Notes: a model not told the origin generated them from the letters alone. A stretch of 64,000 nucleotides of DNA from Chlamydiales bacterium (GCA_024233575.1 JACKPN010000001.1:248001-312000); one strand, 5' to 3'; shown: positions 1-10,024, counted from the first letter of the stretch. Program-made: numbers and translations.

Positions 1-583
1 CCGGAGAGTAACATGCATCAAGTAGAATATCATCCGAAGCTTTGTCAAATAATGCGTGACGCTCAGAAGGAACATATCCGCGACCGATAGCAACACGTAC
101 ATCGATCTGTCTTTTGCATGGCTTCGTTACTGTGAAGATATGCAGATCTGGGTTGACTACCTCAAATACGCTGTCCTTGATAATGTCGCCTAATTTGATG
201 GCTACTTTACCTTGGTTTTCATCAAGTTGGTCTTGTGTAACTTCGATGACTGTTGTGATGATGCGCGGTTCACGGGCAATTGGATCGTCGTCAACGGGGA
301 TCTTGCGTAGAAGTGCGCTTTTAAGGTTGAGAACAATATTTGTCATGTCCTCAATTACACCTTCTACCGCCATGTACTCATGCGGAACGCCTTCGATGCG
401 TATAGAGATGATTGCCGGTGCCTCGATGGAGGACAACAGCATGCGGCGCATGGAATTGCCGATAGTGTGGCCATAACCGCGCTCGAATGGCTCGGCGATG
501 AAACGCGCAAAAGTCTTCGTTGCGCTCTTCTCATCGATTGTAATTTTCTCTGGCAATTCAAACTTGCCGTACTTTACTGCCAT
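1..583 (-). CDS. rpoA: RNA polymerase alpha subunit, N-terminal part (runs off left edge)
   Basis: Reading leftward from the ATG at 581-583 gives about 194 open codons with the alpha N-terminal domain: FARFIAEPFERGYGHTIGNS near residues 25-45, followed by RRMLLSSIEAPAI. This is the dimerisation surface that nucleates RNA polymerase assembly. The C-terminal domain lies outside the window. A GGAGAT ribosome-binding site sits 5 bases before the ATG. It is the last gene seen in the leftward ribosomal operon, 39 bases after rpsK, so alpha is co-expressed with ribosomal proteins, as in most bacteria. Confidence 0.95.
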   Translation of the reverse strand, partial: MAVKYGKFELPEKITIDEKSATKTFARFIAEPFERGYGHTIGNSMRRMLLSSIEAPAIISIRIEGVPHEYMAVEGVIEDMTNIVLNLKSALLRKIPVDDDPIAREPRIITTVIEVTQDQLDENQGKVAIKLGDIIKDSVFEVVNPDLHIFTVTKPCKRQIDVRVAIGRGYVPSERHALFDKASDDILLDACYSP

Positions 584-622
584 GTTTATCTCCTAATCAA
601 TTGCTTATCGTACATTTACAGG

Positions 623-1027
623 TTAAACGCGTCTGCGCTTACGTGGGCGGCAGCCGTTATGTGGGACTGGTGTCTTGTCAACGATCTCTGTGATAGAAAG
701 TCCCGATGACTGAACGCCACGAACCGCTGATTCACGTCCTGCTCCCGGTCCGTTCAGACGGATAGACACTTCCTTCATACCTAAGCTTGCTGCAGTTTTT
801 GCTGCATCTTGCGCTGCTAGCGTTGCTGCGAAAGCCGAGGACTTACGGGAACCTGAGAAGTTTACTTTTCCAGCTGAAGACCAAGAAACGACTCTGCCGG
901 CAGGGTCGGTGATAACGATGATCGTGTTGTTGAAAGTCGCTTTTACATGGACGACTCCGACCGGTACGCTTTGGTGTGTACGCTTTCTTGTTTTAACAAC
1001 TTTTTTTTGTGAAGATTGTTTAGCCAC
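623..1027 (-). CDS. rpsK: 30S ribosomal protein S11
   Basis: 134 residues, normal length. A basic N-terminus precedes the S11 core (GVVHVKATFNNTIIVITD), and the end has the family signature VDKTPVPHNGCRPRKRRRV. S11 binds 16S rRNA on the platform of the small subunit near the mRNA exit site. It lies 19 bases after rpsM and before rpoA, the standard alpha-operon order without rpsD. Confidence 0.97.
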   Translation of the reverse strand: MAKQSSQKKVVKTRKRTHQSVPVGVVHVKATFNNTIIVITDPAGRVVSWSSAGKVNFSGSRKSSAFAATLAAQDAAKTAASLGMKEVSIRLNGPGAGRESAVRGVQSSGLSITEIVDKTPVPHNGCRPRKRRRV

Positions 1028-1046
1028 TCTTGTTTACTCCAATTAC

Positions 1047-1415
1047 TTATTTTTTCTTATTAGCGACCGTTTTCTTACGTCCTTTACGCGTACGGGCGTT
1101 GGTGCTGGTACGCTGTCCGCGAACCGGCAACCCACTGCGGTGACGCAGTCCACGATAGGAGTGGATGCTGATCAAGCGCTTAATATCATTTTGTACTTTA
1201 CGGCGTAGGTCACCCTCTACAACATACTGTGATTGGAGCAGGGTGTTGAGCTTCGCGATGTCGTCTTGCGTCAAGTCCGCTGCACGTGTGCCGGGGTCAA
1301 GATTTATCTTTTCGCAAATTTCCTGCGCTTTAGCTCTTCCGATACCATAGATGTATGTTAAAGAGATCTCTAATCTTTTCTTGTCCGGTATGTCGATACC
1401 GATAACTCTAGGCAT
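1047..1415 (-). CDS. rpsM: 30S ribosomal protein S13
   Basis: 122 residues. It begins MPRVIGIDIPDKKRLEISLT, has the helix-two-turn-helix segment YIYGIGRAKAQEI, and ends in the basic tail GLPVRGQRTSTNARTRKGRK typical of S13, which contacts P-site tRNA and the 16S head. It follows secY after a 95-base gap that contains a promoter-like sequence but no rpmJ (L36) gene. An AGGAGA ribosome-binding site precedes the ATG. Confidence 0.97.
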   Translation of the reverse strand: MPRVIGIDIPDKKRLEISLTYIYGIGRAKAQEICEKINLDPGTRAADLTQDDIAKLNTLLQSQYVVEGDLRRKVQNDIKRLISIHSYRGLRHRSGLPVRGQRTSTNARTRKGRKKTVANKKK

Positions 1416-1450
1416 GTATTTCTCCTACCTTTTCCTAAAATAACCTTAGT

Positions 1451-1479
1451 AGTTTACCATAGTTTTTTTTAAAGAGCAA
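1451..1479 (-). promoter_or_regulatory. Predicted sigma-70-type promoter before rpsM
   Basis: On the minus strand TTGCTC (1479-1474), a 17-base spacer, then TAAACT (1456-1451), in the 95-base gap between secY and rpsM. It would let rpsM-rpsK-rpoA be transcribed separately from the long upstream operon. Prediction from consensus and spacing only. Confidence 0.45.
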
Positions 1480-1510
1480 CAAGTCATTTTAGAACTATTG
1501 TAATATTTTC

Positions 1511-2881
1511 TTAACGACCTCTAACTCTACCACGCTTCATGAAGCCATCGTAACGCTTCATGATTAAATGGGATTCGATCTGTTTCATCGTATCCAGGAC
1601 AACACCGACAAGGATCAACAGCGCAGTGCCTCCGAAGAAGTAACTGATCTGTTGCGAGACACCTAAAAACCTTTGCACCATTGTTGGAAGAATCGCTATC
1701 ATTGCCAGGAAAAGCGCTCCCAAAAGGGTGATTTTGTTCATGGTAGACTCTAGGTAGTCCTGTGTCGGTTTCCCTTGTCTAACTCCCGGAATGAAAGCTC
1801 CGTTCTTCTTCATATCAGAAGCGATCTGATCCGGATGGAACTGTGTTGCAGTCCAGAAGTAAGTGAAGAAGACGATCAGCATAATGAACATGACCATATA
1901 CACATTACTTCCAGGTGACATCCAACTGCTGACTGTACCTAACCAGTTGCCGGAGCCGACGAATGTTCCCAGAGTTGCAGGAAACATCAACAGCGATGAG
2001 GCAAAGATGACCGGTATCACACCAGCGTAATTTACTTTGAGCGGAATATATGAGTTCCCGCCTTGCATTTCCCGTCTTCCGACGACACGGCGCGCATGCT
2101 GCAGAGGAATGCGTCTATGCCCTTGGATAATCAGGATCGTGCCGATTGTAACAAGTATGAATACAGCTGCAAGCACAAAGACTGATGCAAATGACATCTG
2201 TCCTTGGGTCTGTGAATCGAGGTTCAGTTGTTGTATGATCATACCAAAAGCTGTCGGTATCTGTGAAACGATACCTAGGCATATGATCAAACTCATTCCG
2301 TTGCCGATACCACGTTCGGTAATCTGTTCGCCGATCCACATCAAGAATACAGTTCCCGTCGTCATCGTGGCGATCGTGATCAAGAAAAAGAGCCAGGGAG
2401 CTCCGAACATTTGAAATTGCAGCAGTTCGCCGGTGATAATACCTGGGCGTGCCATATTCATTTGGATCGCATACTTCGCAAAGAGCGTAGATTGCAATAC
2501 TGCCAAGCCTACGGTGAGTAGTCTAGTCAGCTTATTGATCTTCCTTTTACCCTGTGCCGGATTTTCCCGTACTTCACGCTGCAGCGATGGCCATAGTGCC
2601 ATCACTAACTGCATGATGATCGACGCCGAGATGTAAGGAACGACGCCCAAGGCAATCACTGTCATCTGCGAAAAGGCGCCTCCGGAGAAGATATCCACCA
2701 TTTGAAAGAGGTTTTGTCCTCCACCGGTTGCCTGCCTAAAATAGCTGACAGCGATTTCACCATTGATGCCAGGTACGGGGACAAAGCCACCGATTCTGCA
2801 TACGACCAACATCAAGAGGGTGAATACAATTTTAGCTTTTAGTTCTGGGATCTGTACGATTCGTTGTATACCTTGTAGCAT
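1511..2881 (-). CDS. secY: Protein translocase subunit SecY
   Basis: 456 residues with about ten hydrophobic segments; the family is usually 430-460. Diagnostic stretches are the N-terminal cytoplasmic helix ([18 protein letters not shown]), [11 protein letters not shown], the [10 protein letters not shown] cytosolic loop, and the charged loop [16 protein letters not shown] that docks SecA and the ribosome. SecY forms the inner-membrane channel with SecE and SecG. It follows rplO by 30 bases, as in other spc operons. Neither adk nor map separates it from rpsM. Confidence 0.97.
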   Translation of the reverse strand: MLQGIQRIVQIPELKAKIVFTLLMLVVCRIGGFVPVPGINGEIAVSYFRQATGGGQNLFQMVDIFSGGAFSQMTVIALGVVPYISASIIMQLVMALWPSLQREVRENPAQGKRKINKLTRLLTVGLAVLQSTLFAKYAIQMNMARPGIITGELLQFQMFGAPWLFFLITIATMTTGTVFLMWIGEQITERGIGNGMSLIICLGIVSQIPTAFGMIIQQLNLDSQTQGQMSFASVFVLAAVFILVTIGTILIIQGHRRIPLQHARRVVGRREMQGGNSYIPLKVNYAGVIPVIFASSLLMFPATLGTFVGSGNWLGTVSSWMSPGSNVYMVMFIMLIVFFTYFWTATQFHPDQIASDMKKNGAFIPGVRQGKPTQDYLESTMNKITLLGALFLAMIAILPTMVQRFLGVSQQISYFFGGTALLILVGVVLDTMKQIESHLIMKRYDGFMKRGRVRGR

Positions 2882-2911
2882 TGTTGTCCCTGCGTTACCG
2901 TTCGTTTGCCG

Positions 2912-3373
2912 TTATTGTCCCGATGACAAGACGGTAAAGTCGATCTTCGCTTGCTGCAGCTTTTCGCGTGCGCCTTCGGAGATCGCATATGCCTCGATTT
3001 TAACCTTTTTCGTCAGCTCGCCGTTGCCAAGAATTTTCAATCCATGGCTTTTGCCGCTGATGATACCATGCTTGCGCAGTGATTCAAGATTTACCGTGTC
3101 GCCATCATTAAAGATCTTATCGATCTGGCTTAGGTTAATGGAATCAAGCGTTTTTCTAAAGCGTGCATTGCTAAATCCGCGGATTGGCAATTTCATGTGC
3201 AAAGGAAACTGACCGCCCTCACGTCCGTAGCGTCGTTTATAACCTGACCTTGCGCCTTGACCTTTTGTGCCGCGACCGCAAGTCTTACCACGTTTACAGC
3301 CAAGACCGCGACCGACGCGGCGAGTTGACTGTTTTGGGCGGCTGGTATTTTTTAATGATGCTAATTTGCTCAT
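2912..3373 (-). CDS. rplO: 50S ribosomal protein L15
   Basis: 153 residues. The Gly/Arg/Lys-rich N-terminus (RVGRGLGCKRGKTCGRGTKG) is the long extension that L15 threads into 23S rRNA. The globular C-terminus contains FTVLSSGQ at the end. The start overlaps the rpsE stop by 4 bases (ATGA), so translation is probably coupled. rpmD (L30), which usually sits between rpsE and rplO, is absent, as in other Chlamydiae. Confidence 0.96.
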   Translation of the reverse strand: MSKLASLKNTSRPKQSTRRVGRGLGCKRGKTCGRGTKGQGARSGYKRRYGREGGQFPLHMKLPIRGFSNARFRKTLDSINLSQIDKIFNDGDTVNLESLRKHGIISGKSHGLKILGNGELTKKVKIEAYAISEGAREKLQQAKIDFTVLSSGQ

Positions 3374-3867
3374 GCTATCCCTCTCTTCTTTTTAATCGCT
3401 TCGCGGCTGTCAAGCTGCTGAAGGGCAGAGAATGTTGCTTTAGCGAGGTTGATACGGTTGTTTGATCCCAAACTTTTTGCCATGACATCTTTGATCCCTG
3501 CTAATTCCAGAACGTCACGGATAACAGAGCCGGCCAGGAGACCAGCGCCTTTCGGAGCCGGACGTAGCAGCACGGCAGCACCGTCCCATTCTACACGGAT
3601 TTCGTGTGGAATAGTGGTTCCTTCCATAGGAACCTTCATCATATTTTTTCTAGCGTTTTCGCCGCCTTTGCGGATAGCATCTGTGAGCTCATTAGCTTTT
3701 GCGAAGCCGAATCCGACTTTGCCATTGTTATCTCCGCAGAGGATCAGCGCCGAGAAGCTAAATTTCCGTCCACCTTTCACAACTTTGGAGCAGCGATTGA
3801 TGTGTAGAACTTTCTCGGTGATGTCGCTTTTGACCTTATCTTTCTGATTGTTATCTTCTCTAGCCAT
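3370..3867 (-). CDS. rpsE: 30S ribosomal protein S5
   Basis: 165 residues. It has the S5 double-stranded RNA-binding fold (EKVLHINRCSKVVKGGRKFS and GNNNGKVGFGFAKANE-like loop) and the C-terminal domain GLLAGSVIRDVLELAGIKDV. S5 sits at the mRNA entry site and influences decoding accuracy. It lies between rplR and rplO in the spc order. Confidence 0.97.
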   Translation of the reverse strand: MAREDNNQKDKVKSDITEKVLHINRCSKVVKGGRKFSFSALILCGDNNGKVGFGFAKANELTDAIRKGGENARKNMMKVPMEGTTIPHEIRVEWDGAAVLLRPAPKGAGLLAGSVIRDVLELAGIKDVMAKSLGSNNRINLAKATFSALQQLDSREAIKKKRGIA

Positions 3868-3889
3868 CGACTAACCTTTGATCACTTCG

Positions 3890-4261
3890 TTAAAATTTGA
3901 GGCCTGCAGCACGAGCGGCATCGGCAAGCTCAGCCAGGATGCCGTGGTACTTATGATGACCACGATCGAAGACCACCTCTTTGATGTTCTTCTCTTTAGC
4001 AATTTCGCCAATCATTGTGCCAATTCGCGCAGCGGAAGTTTTGTTCTTTTTAGCGAACTCTGTTCCTTTCATATCCTTAGAATACGTGGTAACGGCACCT
4101 AGTGTGACACCGTTTTCGTCGTCGATCAGCTGAGCTTGGATATGCTTATTGCTTTTGACAACGCAGAGACGCGGGCGGACACTACTGCCACGCAGGCGTT
4201 TTCTGTTTCTCATCGCGCGTTTTTTTTGCTTTTGATGTGTTTTAATTAGATGCCTATTCAT
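3890..4261 (-). CDS. rplR: 50S ribosomal protein L18
   Basis: 123 residues. The basic N-terminus (HQKQKKRAMRNRKRLRGSS) is followed by the 5S rRNA-binding fold RPRLCVVKSNKHIQAQLIDD and a C-terminal FDRGHHKYHGILAELADAAR block that is strongly conserved in L18. It carries 5S rRNA into the 50S subunit together with L5. Confidence 0.97.
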   Translation of the reverse strand: MNRHLIKTHQKQKKRAMRNRKRLRGSSVRPRLCVVKSNKHIQAQLIDDENGVTLGAVTTYSKDMKGTEFAKKNKTSAARIGTMIGEIAKEKNIKEVVFDRGHHKYHGILAELADAARAAGLKF

Positions 4262-4279
4262 AGCTATCCTTAACTTCTA

Positions 4280-4822
4280 TTAACCTTTAGCTGCAGACTT
4301 GCCCGCCTTGCGACGTACATATTCATCAGTGTAGCGGATACCTTTGCCTTTGTAAGGCTCTGGAGGACGCACGCTGCGAATATCGGCAGCAAACTGACCG
4401 ACTTTTTGTTTGTCAGCGCCAGTTATGATAATTTTTGTATTTTTTTCTACTTTGACTTCAATGCCTTCCGGAATTGGCAGCAGCATCGGGTGCGAAAGTC
4501 CGACATTCAAGTCTACGTTGTTTCCTTTGACTGATGCACGATAACCGACGCCGATCATGTCTAGTGTTTTAGTAAAACCTTCGGACACACCATGAACCAT
4601 GTTGCTGATCAACGAACGGTATAAACCGTGGAACGCTTTGGTATCTTTTTTATTGCTGGTCATTGCGACTGTAAGAATGCCATTTTCGATTGTGATATCG
4701 ACATCTTTGCGCACGCTCACTGATAGGCTTCCTTTAGGTCCTTTTGCGGACACTTCAGTACCTTTTACGCTCACTTCAACACCTTTCGGCATTGGAATTG
4801 GAAGTTTCCCTTTACGTGACAT
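4280..4822 (-). CDS. rplF: 50S ribosomal protein L6
   Basis: 180 residues, the normal L6 length, with two repeated domains. The C-terminal one holds PEPYKGKGIRYTDEYVRRK, a signature of L6, which lies near the factor-binding site of the 50S subunit. A GGAGAT ribosome-binding site precedes the ATG. Neighbours rpsH and rplR are in the standard order. Confidence 0.97.
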   Translation of the reverse strand: MSRKGKLPIPMPKGVEVSVKGTEVSAKGPKGSLSVSVRKDVDITIENGILTVAMTSNKKDTKAFHGLYRSLISNMVHGVSEGFTKTLDMIGVGYRASVKGNNVDLNVGLSHPMLLPIPEGIEVKVEKNTKIIITGADKQKVGQFAADIRSVRPPEPYKGKGIRYTDEYVRRKAGKSAAKG

Positions 4823-4840
4823 TTGGTTATCTCCTTATTC

Positions 4841-5242
4841 TTACCATACCATGCAGAGCAGTTCGCCGCCGATCTTCTTCTGGCTTGCTTCTGTTCCGGC
4901 CATCACACCGTTTGATGTCGACAGGATTGACAATCCCAGCCCACCATAGAAACGTGGGATATCCTGGTGTTTGACATACTTGCGCAGTCCTGGTTTTGAT
5001 ACACGCTTTAGACCGTTGATGACCGGTTTGCGGTTCATCGTATACTTAAGGAATACTCTGATCGTTCCGCGATGGTTTTCATCTTTTTTAACCAGATAGC
5101 TTTCGACATATCCTTTTTCCTTAAGGATCTCAGCCAATTGCTCTTTCATTTTACTCCAGCCGATATCGACAAAACGCTTTTGAGCAGATTGTCCATTACG
5201 GATTCTCGTTAGAAAGTCGGCTACTGGATCATTAAATGCCAT
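4841..5242 (-). CDS. rpsH: 30S ribosomal protein S8
   Basis: 133 residues. It starts MAFNDPVADFLTRIRNGQSA and ends with the conserved STSNGVMAGTEASQKKIGGE block that binds helix 21 of 16S rRNA. It follows rplE directly. The S14 gene rpsN, usually found between rplE and rpsH, is missing here, as in other Chlamydiae where it is encoded elsewhere. Confidence 0.97.
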   Translation of the reverse strand: MAFNDPVADFLTRIRNGQSAQKRFVDIGWSKMKEQLAEILKEKGYVESYLVKKDENHRGTIRVFLKYTMNRKPVINGLKRVSKPGLRKYVKHQDIPRFYGGLGLSILSTSNGVMAGTEASQKKIGGELLCMVW

Positions 5243-5258
5243 GGTTCCTTCTCCTCTC

Positions 5259-5816
5259 TTATGCTGCTACCGATACCGGTAAGTTTTTAAATGGCAGACC
5301 TAGTAGTCTTAATAGTTCTACGCACTCATCATCTTTTTCCGCGCTGGTAACGAAGGTGATGTGCATTCCCTGGACACGCTTAACGTTGTCGAGATTGAGT
5401 TCAGGGAAAACCTGTTGGTCGTCCAGTCCCAGGGTGTAGTTCCCTTTTCCATCGCACTTAGTTGCAAATCCACGAAAGTCGCGGATACGCGGGCAGACGA
5501 TGTTGAAGAAGCGGTCCATAAAATCGTACATTCTTTTGCCGCGGAGGGTCACTTTGATACCAATAGGTGATCCTTCACGCAGTTTGAAGTTCGAAACTGA
5601 CTTACGCGCTTTGGTGATAATAGGCTTTTGGCCTGAGATCAGCGTCAATTCATTGAAGCAGTCTTGCAGCGCGTTTTTGTCTTTGGCCGCTTCGGCGACT
5701 CCCATATTAATGACGATTTTCTTTACAGAAGGGATCATCATTGTGTTTGGGTAGTTGAACTTAGTGTTAAGTTCAGCCTTAATTTTTTCATTAAATCTTT
5801 TCTTTAAACGAGACAT
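5259..5816 (-). CDS. rplE: 50S ribosomal protein L5
   Basis: 185 residues from the ATG at 5816. An upstream in-frame TTG at 5822 adds two residues but has no better ribosome-binding site. The protein has the L5 signatures [15 protein letters not shown] [20 protein letters not shown] and [20 protein letters not shown]. It binds 5S rRNA and contacts P-site tRNA. Position between rplX and rpsH is standard. Confidence 0.96.
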   Translation of the reverse strand: MSRLKKRFNEKIKAELNTKFNYPNTMMIPSVKKIVINMGVAEAAKDKNALQDCFNELTLISGQKPIITKARKSVSNFKLREGSPIGIKVTLRGKRMYDFMDRFFNIVCPRIRDFRGFATKCDGKGNYTLGLDDQQVFPELNLDNVKRVQGMHITFVTSAEKDDECVELLRLLGLPFKNLPVSVAA

Positions 5817-5827
5817 TGTCAACTCAT

Positions 5828-6190
5828 TTATTTTTTAGTTTGCTTAAGTGTACGGTAGACCACTTCTTTACCGCCGTCATTGTAGGCCAAATGGCGTTCG
5901 CCATTTTTGTCGCATTTAACATGGAGCCTTACAGGCACATCGTTATTGACGCATACCATTACGTTCGATCTATGGATCGGGTATTCGCGCTCAACGATAC
6001 CGCCCTGCGGGTTGAGTTGTGATCTTTTCACATGTTTCTTACGCACATTGATTCCACGTACGGTGATTTTGTCGCCTTCGACGCTCATCACTTCGCCTGT
6101 TTGTCCGCGAAAGTTTCCGGCGATAGCCATGACGGTGTCGCCGGTGCGGATTTTTTTACTTGTGCGGGTGTTTGTTTCTTTTTTCTTCAT
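5828..6190 (-). CDS. rplX: 50S ribosomal protein L24
   Basis: 120 residues with an N-terminal KOW motif ([20 protein letters not shown]) and the following basic [13 protein letters not shown] segment. L24 is an early 50S assembly protein near the exit tunnel. It sits between rplN and rplE with gaps of about 10-15 bases. Confidence 0.97.
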   Translation of the reverse strand: MKKKETNTRTSKKIRTGDTVMAIAGNFRGQTGEVMSVEGDKITVRGINVRKKHVKRSQLNPQGGIVEREYPIHRSNVMVCVNNDVPVRLHVKCDKNGERHLAYNDGGKEVVYRTLKQTKK

Positions 6191-6205
6191 TTGTTTGCCT
6201 CTGCC

Positions 6206-6574
6206 TTAAATCACTTCCGGCGCTAGTGACGCGATTTTTAGGAATCCGCGGTCACGCACTTCACGGGCTACTGGCCCAAAGATACGTGTCCCTTTTGGGT
6301 TTAGCTTGTCATCAATGATGACGCAGCTGTTGGTATCAAAACGCAGTTTCGAACCGTCGCGGCGTTTGATGTAGTGTCGCGTTCTTACGATGACGCACTT
6401 AACGACATCGCCTTTCTTAACGGATCCATCTGGTGCGGCTGCTTTAACTGAGCAGATCACAACATCACCTACATGCGCGTAGCGTCTTTTGGATCCTTTT
6501 AGGACTTTGATGCATCTTACGCGCTTAGCACCTGTGTTATCAGCTACTTGTAGTTCTGACTCTTGTTGAATCAT
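6206..6574 (-). CDS. rplN: 50S ribosomal protein L14
   Basis: 122 residues from the ATG at 6574, the canonical L14 start ([19 protein letters not shown]). It is preceded by GGAG nine bases upstream. A TTG at 6601 opens the frame 9 codons earlier but is unlikely. The family core [20 protein letters not shown] is present. L14 lies at the intersubunit face and contacts 16S helix 14. Confidence 0.96.
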   Translation of the reverse strand: MIQQESELQVADNTGAKRVRCIKVLKGSKRRYAHVGDVVICSVKAAAPDGSVKKGDVVKCVIVRTRHYIKRRDGSKLRFDTNSCVIIDDKLNPKGTRIFGPVAREVRDRGFLKIASLAPEVI

Positions 6575-6633
6575 AACGTTTAACTCCGAACTTATTGTCA
6601 AACCGGACTGGATCCGGCGATCATGATTTATTT

Positions 6634-6876
6634 TTAGGCGTTAGCCACAACACGCCAGCGTTTTGTTTTTGAAAGTGGGCGTGTTTCTACGATAGTCACC
6701 TCGTCGCCGATCTCTTTTTTCTCGTCGGTATGCGCATAGTATTTCTTTTGTCTAGTAATGACCTTTCCGTAATTGGGGTCACGTTCGATATTTTTTACAG
6801 CGACAACGACGGTCTTTTCCATCTTGTTAGAGATGACTTTACCTGTTTTTTGCTTTCTATTACTTTCGGGCTTCAT
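6634..6876 (-). CDS. rpsQ: 30S ribosomal protein S17
   Basis: 80 residues from the ATG at 6876, which has GAGG five bases upstream; an alternative ATG at 6891 adds five residues without a good ribosome-binding site. The OB-fold core reads [18 protein letters not shown] and ends with the conserved [18 protein letters not shown]17 is a primary 16S rRNA binder needed for small-subunit assembly. Confidence 0.95.
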   Translation of the reverse strand: MKPESNRKQKTGKVISNKMEKTVVVAVKNIERDPNYGKVITRQKKYYAHTDEKKEIGDEVTIVETRPLSKTKRWRVVANA

Positions 6877-6892
6877 TGTTACCTCAACCATT

Positions 6893-7093
6893 TTATGAAG
6901 CCGCTAGCTGCTTTTCCCTAAGGATGGTCAGCATTCTAGCGATATTCTTTTTAGCTTTAAAAATTTGATCGGGCTTTTCCGATTTTTTGGTCATTTTGAC
7001 CTCATTGACCAGGACAAAGAGCTCTTTACGGGTATCGTGAAGAAGCGCTTGGATTTCCTCGGTCGACTTATCTCTTAGATCTTTTGCTTTCAT
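6893..7093 (-). CDS. rpmC: 50S ribosomal protein L29
   Basis: 66 residues forming two predicted helices: [20 protein letters not shown], then [20 protein letters not shown] and [17 protein letters not shown]. That is the usual L29 layout. It sits by the exit tunnel and helps form the docking site for SRP and trigger factor. It lies between rplP and rpsQ. Confidence 0.95.
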   Translation of the reverse strand: MKAKDLRDKSTEEIQALLHDTRKELFVLVNEVKMTKKSEKPDQIFKAKKNIARMLTILREKQLAAS

Positions 7094-7106
7094 ATTTTAT
7101 GTCCCC

Positions 7107-7526
7107 TTACACTTGTTCCACGCGTTCAACAAAGCGGGTTTTCAGTCCTAGTTTTGCTGCTGCGCGGCGCAGAGCGTCTTGGGCTCTATCACGTGGAACG
7201 TTAGCCACTTCAAAAAGGATCTTGCCAGGTCTGACGACAGCAACCCAGTGGTCTACAGCGCCTTTACCTTTACCCATACGTGTTTCAGCAGGTCTTTGCG
7301 TGATCGGTTTGTCTGGGAATACACGGATCCAGACCTTACCGCTACGTTTAAAGAATCTGTTGATTGTCACACGGCAAGCTTCTAGCTGCTGGCTTGTAAT
7401 CCATCCTCTTTCGAGAACTTGGATTCCGAAATCGCCGAACTCGACGAAGTTGCCGCCTTTGCTTAGGCCGCGGAATTGTCCTTTCTGTTTCTTACGGAAT
7501 TTAGTCCGTTTAGGCATCATGACCAT
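7107..7526 (-). CDS. rplP: 50S ribosomal protein L16
   Basis: 139 residues. The start [20 protein letters not shown] has a GGAGGG ribosome-binding site nine bases before the first ATG; the ATG two codons later is also possible. Core signatures [20 protein letters not shown] and [17 protein letters not shown] are intact. L16 shapes the A-site tRNA pocket of the 50S subunit. The start lies 2 bases after the rpsC stop. Confidence 0.97.
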   Translation of the reverse strand: MVMMPKRTKFRKKQKGQFRGLSKGGNFVEFGDFGIQVLERGWITSQQLEACRVTINRFFKRSGKVWIRVFPDKPITQRPAETRMGKGKGAVDHWVAVVRPGKILFEVANVPRDRAQDALRRAAAKLGLKTRFVERVEQV

Positions 7527-7528
7527 GG

Positions 7529-8176
7529 TTAGTTGCCCTCCTTATTCTGAAGTTCTTCTTCGCCAAGGTTGATCCAAACTTTGACTCCGATACTTCCGTA
7601 TGTCGTTTCGGCTCTGCCTTCAGCATAGTCAATATTAGCGCGCAGAGTATGCAACGGTGTGCTGCCCTCTTTGTACCATTCGGTACGAGCGATTTCTGCG
7701 CCGCCCAGACGACCGGAACACATTACTTTGATTCCGAGCGCGCCTGCATCCATTGTGGACTGAAGTGCTTTCTTCATAGCTCTGCGGAAAGGGATACGTC
7801 GCTCTAATTGCTTTGCGATGCCATCGGCAACAATTTTTGCGTCGAGGTCAGGACGTTTGATCTCTTGAACTTCGATCCATACCTCTTTACCGGTGTATTT
7901 ACTCAGTTCAGCTTTAAGAGCATCGATCTCAGCGCCTTTTTTACCGATGACCAAACCTGGTCTTGCGGTATGGATAGTGACTTCGATTTTTCCGCTCATA
8001 CGGCGGATAACAATTTTTGATGCCCCTTGGCACGCAGATTTCTTTACAAGAAACTCACGAATTTTATGGTCTTCGATCAGCAGGTCGCCAAATTCTTGTT
8101 TATTAGCGAACCAACGCGAACGCCAGTTACGATTACGGATCAGTCGTAGACCAATTGGGTTTACCTTTTGTCCCAT
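7529..8176 (-). CDS. rpsC: 30S ribosomal protein S3
   Basis: 215 residues. It begins [20 protein letters not shown], contains a KH domain near residues 60-85 with the [11 protein letters not shown] loop, and the C-terminal domain [20 protein letters not shown] found in S3. It lines the mRNA entry channel with S4 and S5. The order rplV-rpsC-rplP is standard. Confidence 0.97.
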   Translation of the reverse strand: MGQKVNPIGLRLIRNRNWRSRWFANKQEFGDLLIEDHKIREFLVKKSACQGASKIVIRRMSGKIEVTIHTARPGLVIGKKGAEIDALKAELSKYTGKEVWIEVQEIKRPDLDAKIVADGIAKQLERRIPFRRAMKKALQSTMDAGALGIKVMCSGRLGGAEIARTEWYKEGSTPLHTLRANIDYAEGRAETTYGSIGVKVWINLGEEELQNKEGN

Positions 8177-8189
8177 TCTATAATTCTCC

Positions 8190-8525
8190 TTATTCCGTCC
8201 CTACAACAACTGTGAAGTGGCTGGTTCTCTTAATGATCATATGACGGCCGCCACGGTTTTTCGGTTTGACGCGTTTGAAGCTAGGACCTTCGTCTACGCG
8301 TACTTCGACGACCTTGAGGTCTTCACGTCGCAGGTCGAGCTCAGTTTCAGCATTTGCAACAGCGCTATCGAGCGTCTTTTTTAGTAGACGGCCGCTTTTC
8401 AAGTTGCAGAACTGCAGTTGTACGGATGCCTCTTCGACGCTTTTGTTGCGGATAAGATCGGCAGCAAGGCGTGCTTTACGAGGGCTAACTCTCACATATT
8501 TGGTTTTTGCTTGTGCATTTTTCAT
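8190..8525 (-). CDS. rplV: 50S ribosomal protein L22
   Basis: 111 residues. [20 protein letters not shown] is the L22 N-terminal signature. The C-terminal hairpin that lines the exit tunnel reads [21 protein letters not shown]22 is an assembly protein and part of the tunnel constriction. It lies between rpsS and rpsC. Confidence 0.97.
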   Translation of the reverse strand: MKNAQAKTKYVRVSPRKARLAADLIRNKSVEEASVQLQFCNLKSGRLLKKTLDSAVANAETELDLRREDLKVVEVRVDEGPSFKRVKPKNRGGRHMIIKRTSHFTVVVGTE

Positions 8526-8536
8526 GTTAGCGACCT

Positions 8537-8800
8537 TTATTTCTTAACGGGGTGTGTCTTGAACGTACGCGTCGGCGAAAATTCGCCCAAGCGATGTCCA
8601 ACCATGTTATCGGTAACGAACACGGTAATAAACTTGTGGCCGTTGTGTACTTCAAAGGTATGGTCGATCATATCAGGGATGATCATGGAGCGGCGCGACC
8701 ATGTTTTGATTGGCTTGCGCGTTCCTTCTTCATTCTGCTTTTGAACCTTCGTGAGAAGGTGATGATCAACAAAAGGACCTTTCTTTAATGATCTAGCCAT
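8537..8800 (-). CDS. rpsS: 30S ribosomal protein S19
   Basis: 87 residues. It begins [20 protein letters not shown] and ends with the conserved [14 protein letters not shown]19 forms the A-site finger contact with S13 in the 30S head. The start lies 3 bases after the rplB stop. Confidence 0.97.
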   Translation of the reverse strand: MARSLKKGPFVDHHLLTKVQKQNEEGTRKPIKTWSRRSMIIPDMIDHTFEVHNGHKFITVFVTDNMVGHRLGEFSPTRTFKTHPVKK

Positions 8801-8803
8801 ATC

Positions 8804-9646
8804 TTATTTCTTCCTTCGATCTTTAACCTTAAATTTGTTCGACTTCTTCAGTGATCGTGTACGCATACCGCGAGTAAATTTTGCCCATGGCGTCTGCGGG
8901 ATATTACCTTTGCTGCGCCCTTCACCACCACCGTGCGGGTGGTCGACAGGGTTCATGACAACACCGCGAACTGTTGGACGGATACCTTTCCAGCGGTTAC
9001 GACCGGCTTTGCCTTCAACGCGGAGGTTATGTTCCGGATTGGAGACAGCGCCAAAGGTTGCTCTGCAGTTCTCATTGACCATGCGTACTTCGCCGGAAGG
9101 CATACGGAGCGTTGCATATCCACCGCTGCGCGCCATCAGCTGAGCTGACAGACCTGCGGAACGGACAAGCTTTGCACCTTTGCCGGGCTGCATTTCGATA
9201 TTGTGGACTGTTGATCCCAAAGGCATTTTTTTCAGGGTCATGCAGCAACCGACGTTGAATGGAGGGTTGTCGCTAGTCTGCACTGTCGCGCCCTCAACTA
9301 GCCCTTGCGGAGCGATAATATAACGCTTTTCGCCATCGGCATAATTAAGCAAAGCTATATATGCTGAGCGGTTAGGATCATATTCGATTGAGGCTACCTT
9401 AGCAGGGATATCGATCTTATCGCGTTTGAAGTCGATAATACGGTAGCGACGCTTATGTCCTCCGCCTTTATGGCGGCAGGTGATGTGTCCGTTATTGTTA
9501 CGTCCGCTTGTGCGCTTCTTAGGAAGTAGCAAGGACTTCGTCGGCTTAACGGTCTGTCGTGTCCCTTTCTTGCGTGTCAGCTTTTCGTTCTTTGGAAGAA
9601 TCAGCTGACGAGTACCTGGTGTTACTGGACGATATTTTTTCAACAT
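8804..9646 (-). CDS. rplB: 50S ribosomal protein L2
   Basis: 280 residues, the normal size. RNA-binding OB and SH3-like domains occupy roughly residues 50-200, and the C-terminal signature [20 protein letters not shown] includes the conserved His of the peptidyl-transferase region. L2 is needed for subunit association. It sits between rplW and rpsS. Confidence 0.98.
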   Translation of the reverse strand: MLKKYRPVTPGTRQLILPKNEKLTRKKGTRQTVKPTKSLLLPKKRTSGRNNNGHITCRHKGGGHKRRYRIIDFKRDKIDIPAKVASIEYDPNRSAYIALLNYADGEKRYIIAPQGLVEGATVQTSDNPPFNVGCCMTLKKMPLGSTVHNIEMQPGKGAKLVRSAGLSAQLMARSGGYATLRMPSGEVRMVNENCRATFGAVSNPEHNLRVEGKAGRNRWKGIRPTVRGVVMNPVDHPHGGGEGRSKGNIPQTPWAKFTRGMRTRSLKKSNKFKVKDRRKK

Positions 9647-9675
9647 GGGTATTCAGTCCTTAATTTCTATCCTTA

Positions 9676-10011
9676 TTAAACGTCATCTAAGCTATCGTTA
9701 GTTTCGAGAGTGACGATCGCTTTTTTGAAGTCGCGCGCTTTTCCTGCGCGGCCACGTACGCGGCGACGTTTACCTTTGACATTGATCGTATTGACCTTTG
9801 CCACTTTGATATTCTTTTCGCTGTAGATCTCTTCTACTGCTTGAGCGATCTCTTTCTTGTTAGCACGCACGTCGACGAGAAAGACGTACTTAGGAGCTTC
9901 GCAACGGCTGACGCATGGGTTGCTTGTTGCATTTTTCAGCTCTTGCAGTACACGCGACTTCTCGGTCACATGCATGTTTTTTATCACTTGATAAGGGCTT
10001 TGTTCATTCAT
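9676..10011 (-). CDS. rplW: 50S ribosomal protein L23
   Basis: 111 residues. L23 hallmarks are HVTEKS near the N-terminus, KYVFLVDVRANKKEIAQAVE, and the basic loop GKRRRVRGRAGKARDFKKAI. It is the main docking site for trigger factor and SRP at the exit tunnel. The segment NPCVSRCEAP adds two cysteines before the core, a small lineage-specific insert. Confidence 0.96.
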   Translation of the reverse strand: MNEQSPYQVIKNMHVTEKSRVLQELKNATSNPCVSRCEAPKYVFLVDVRANKKEIAQAVEEIYSEKNIKVAKVNTINVKGKRRRVRGRAGKARDFKKAIVTLETNDSLDDV

Positions 10012-10024
10012 GGTCTATCCTTCC

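Noticed and set aside
1416..1510. Possible rpmJ (L36) between secY and rpsM
   Set aside because: No 37-codon Cys/His-rich frame on either strand; only a promoter-like sequence.
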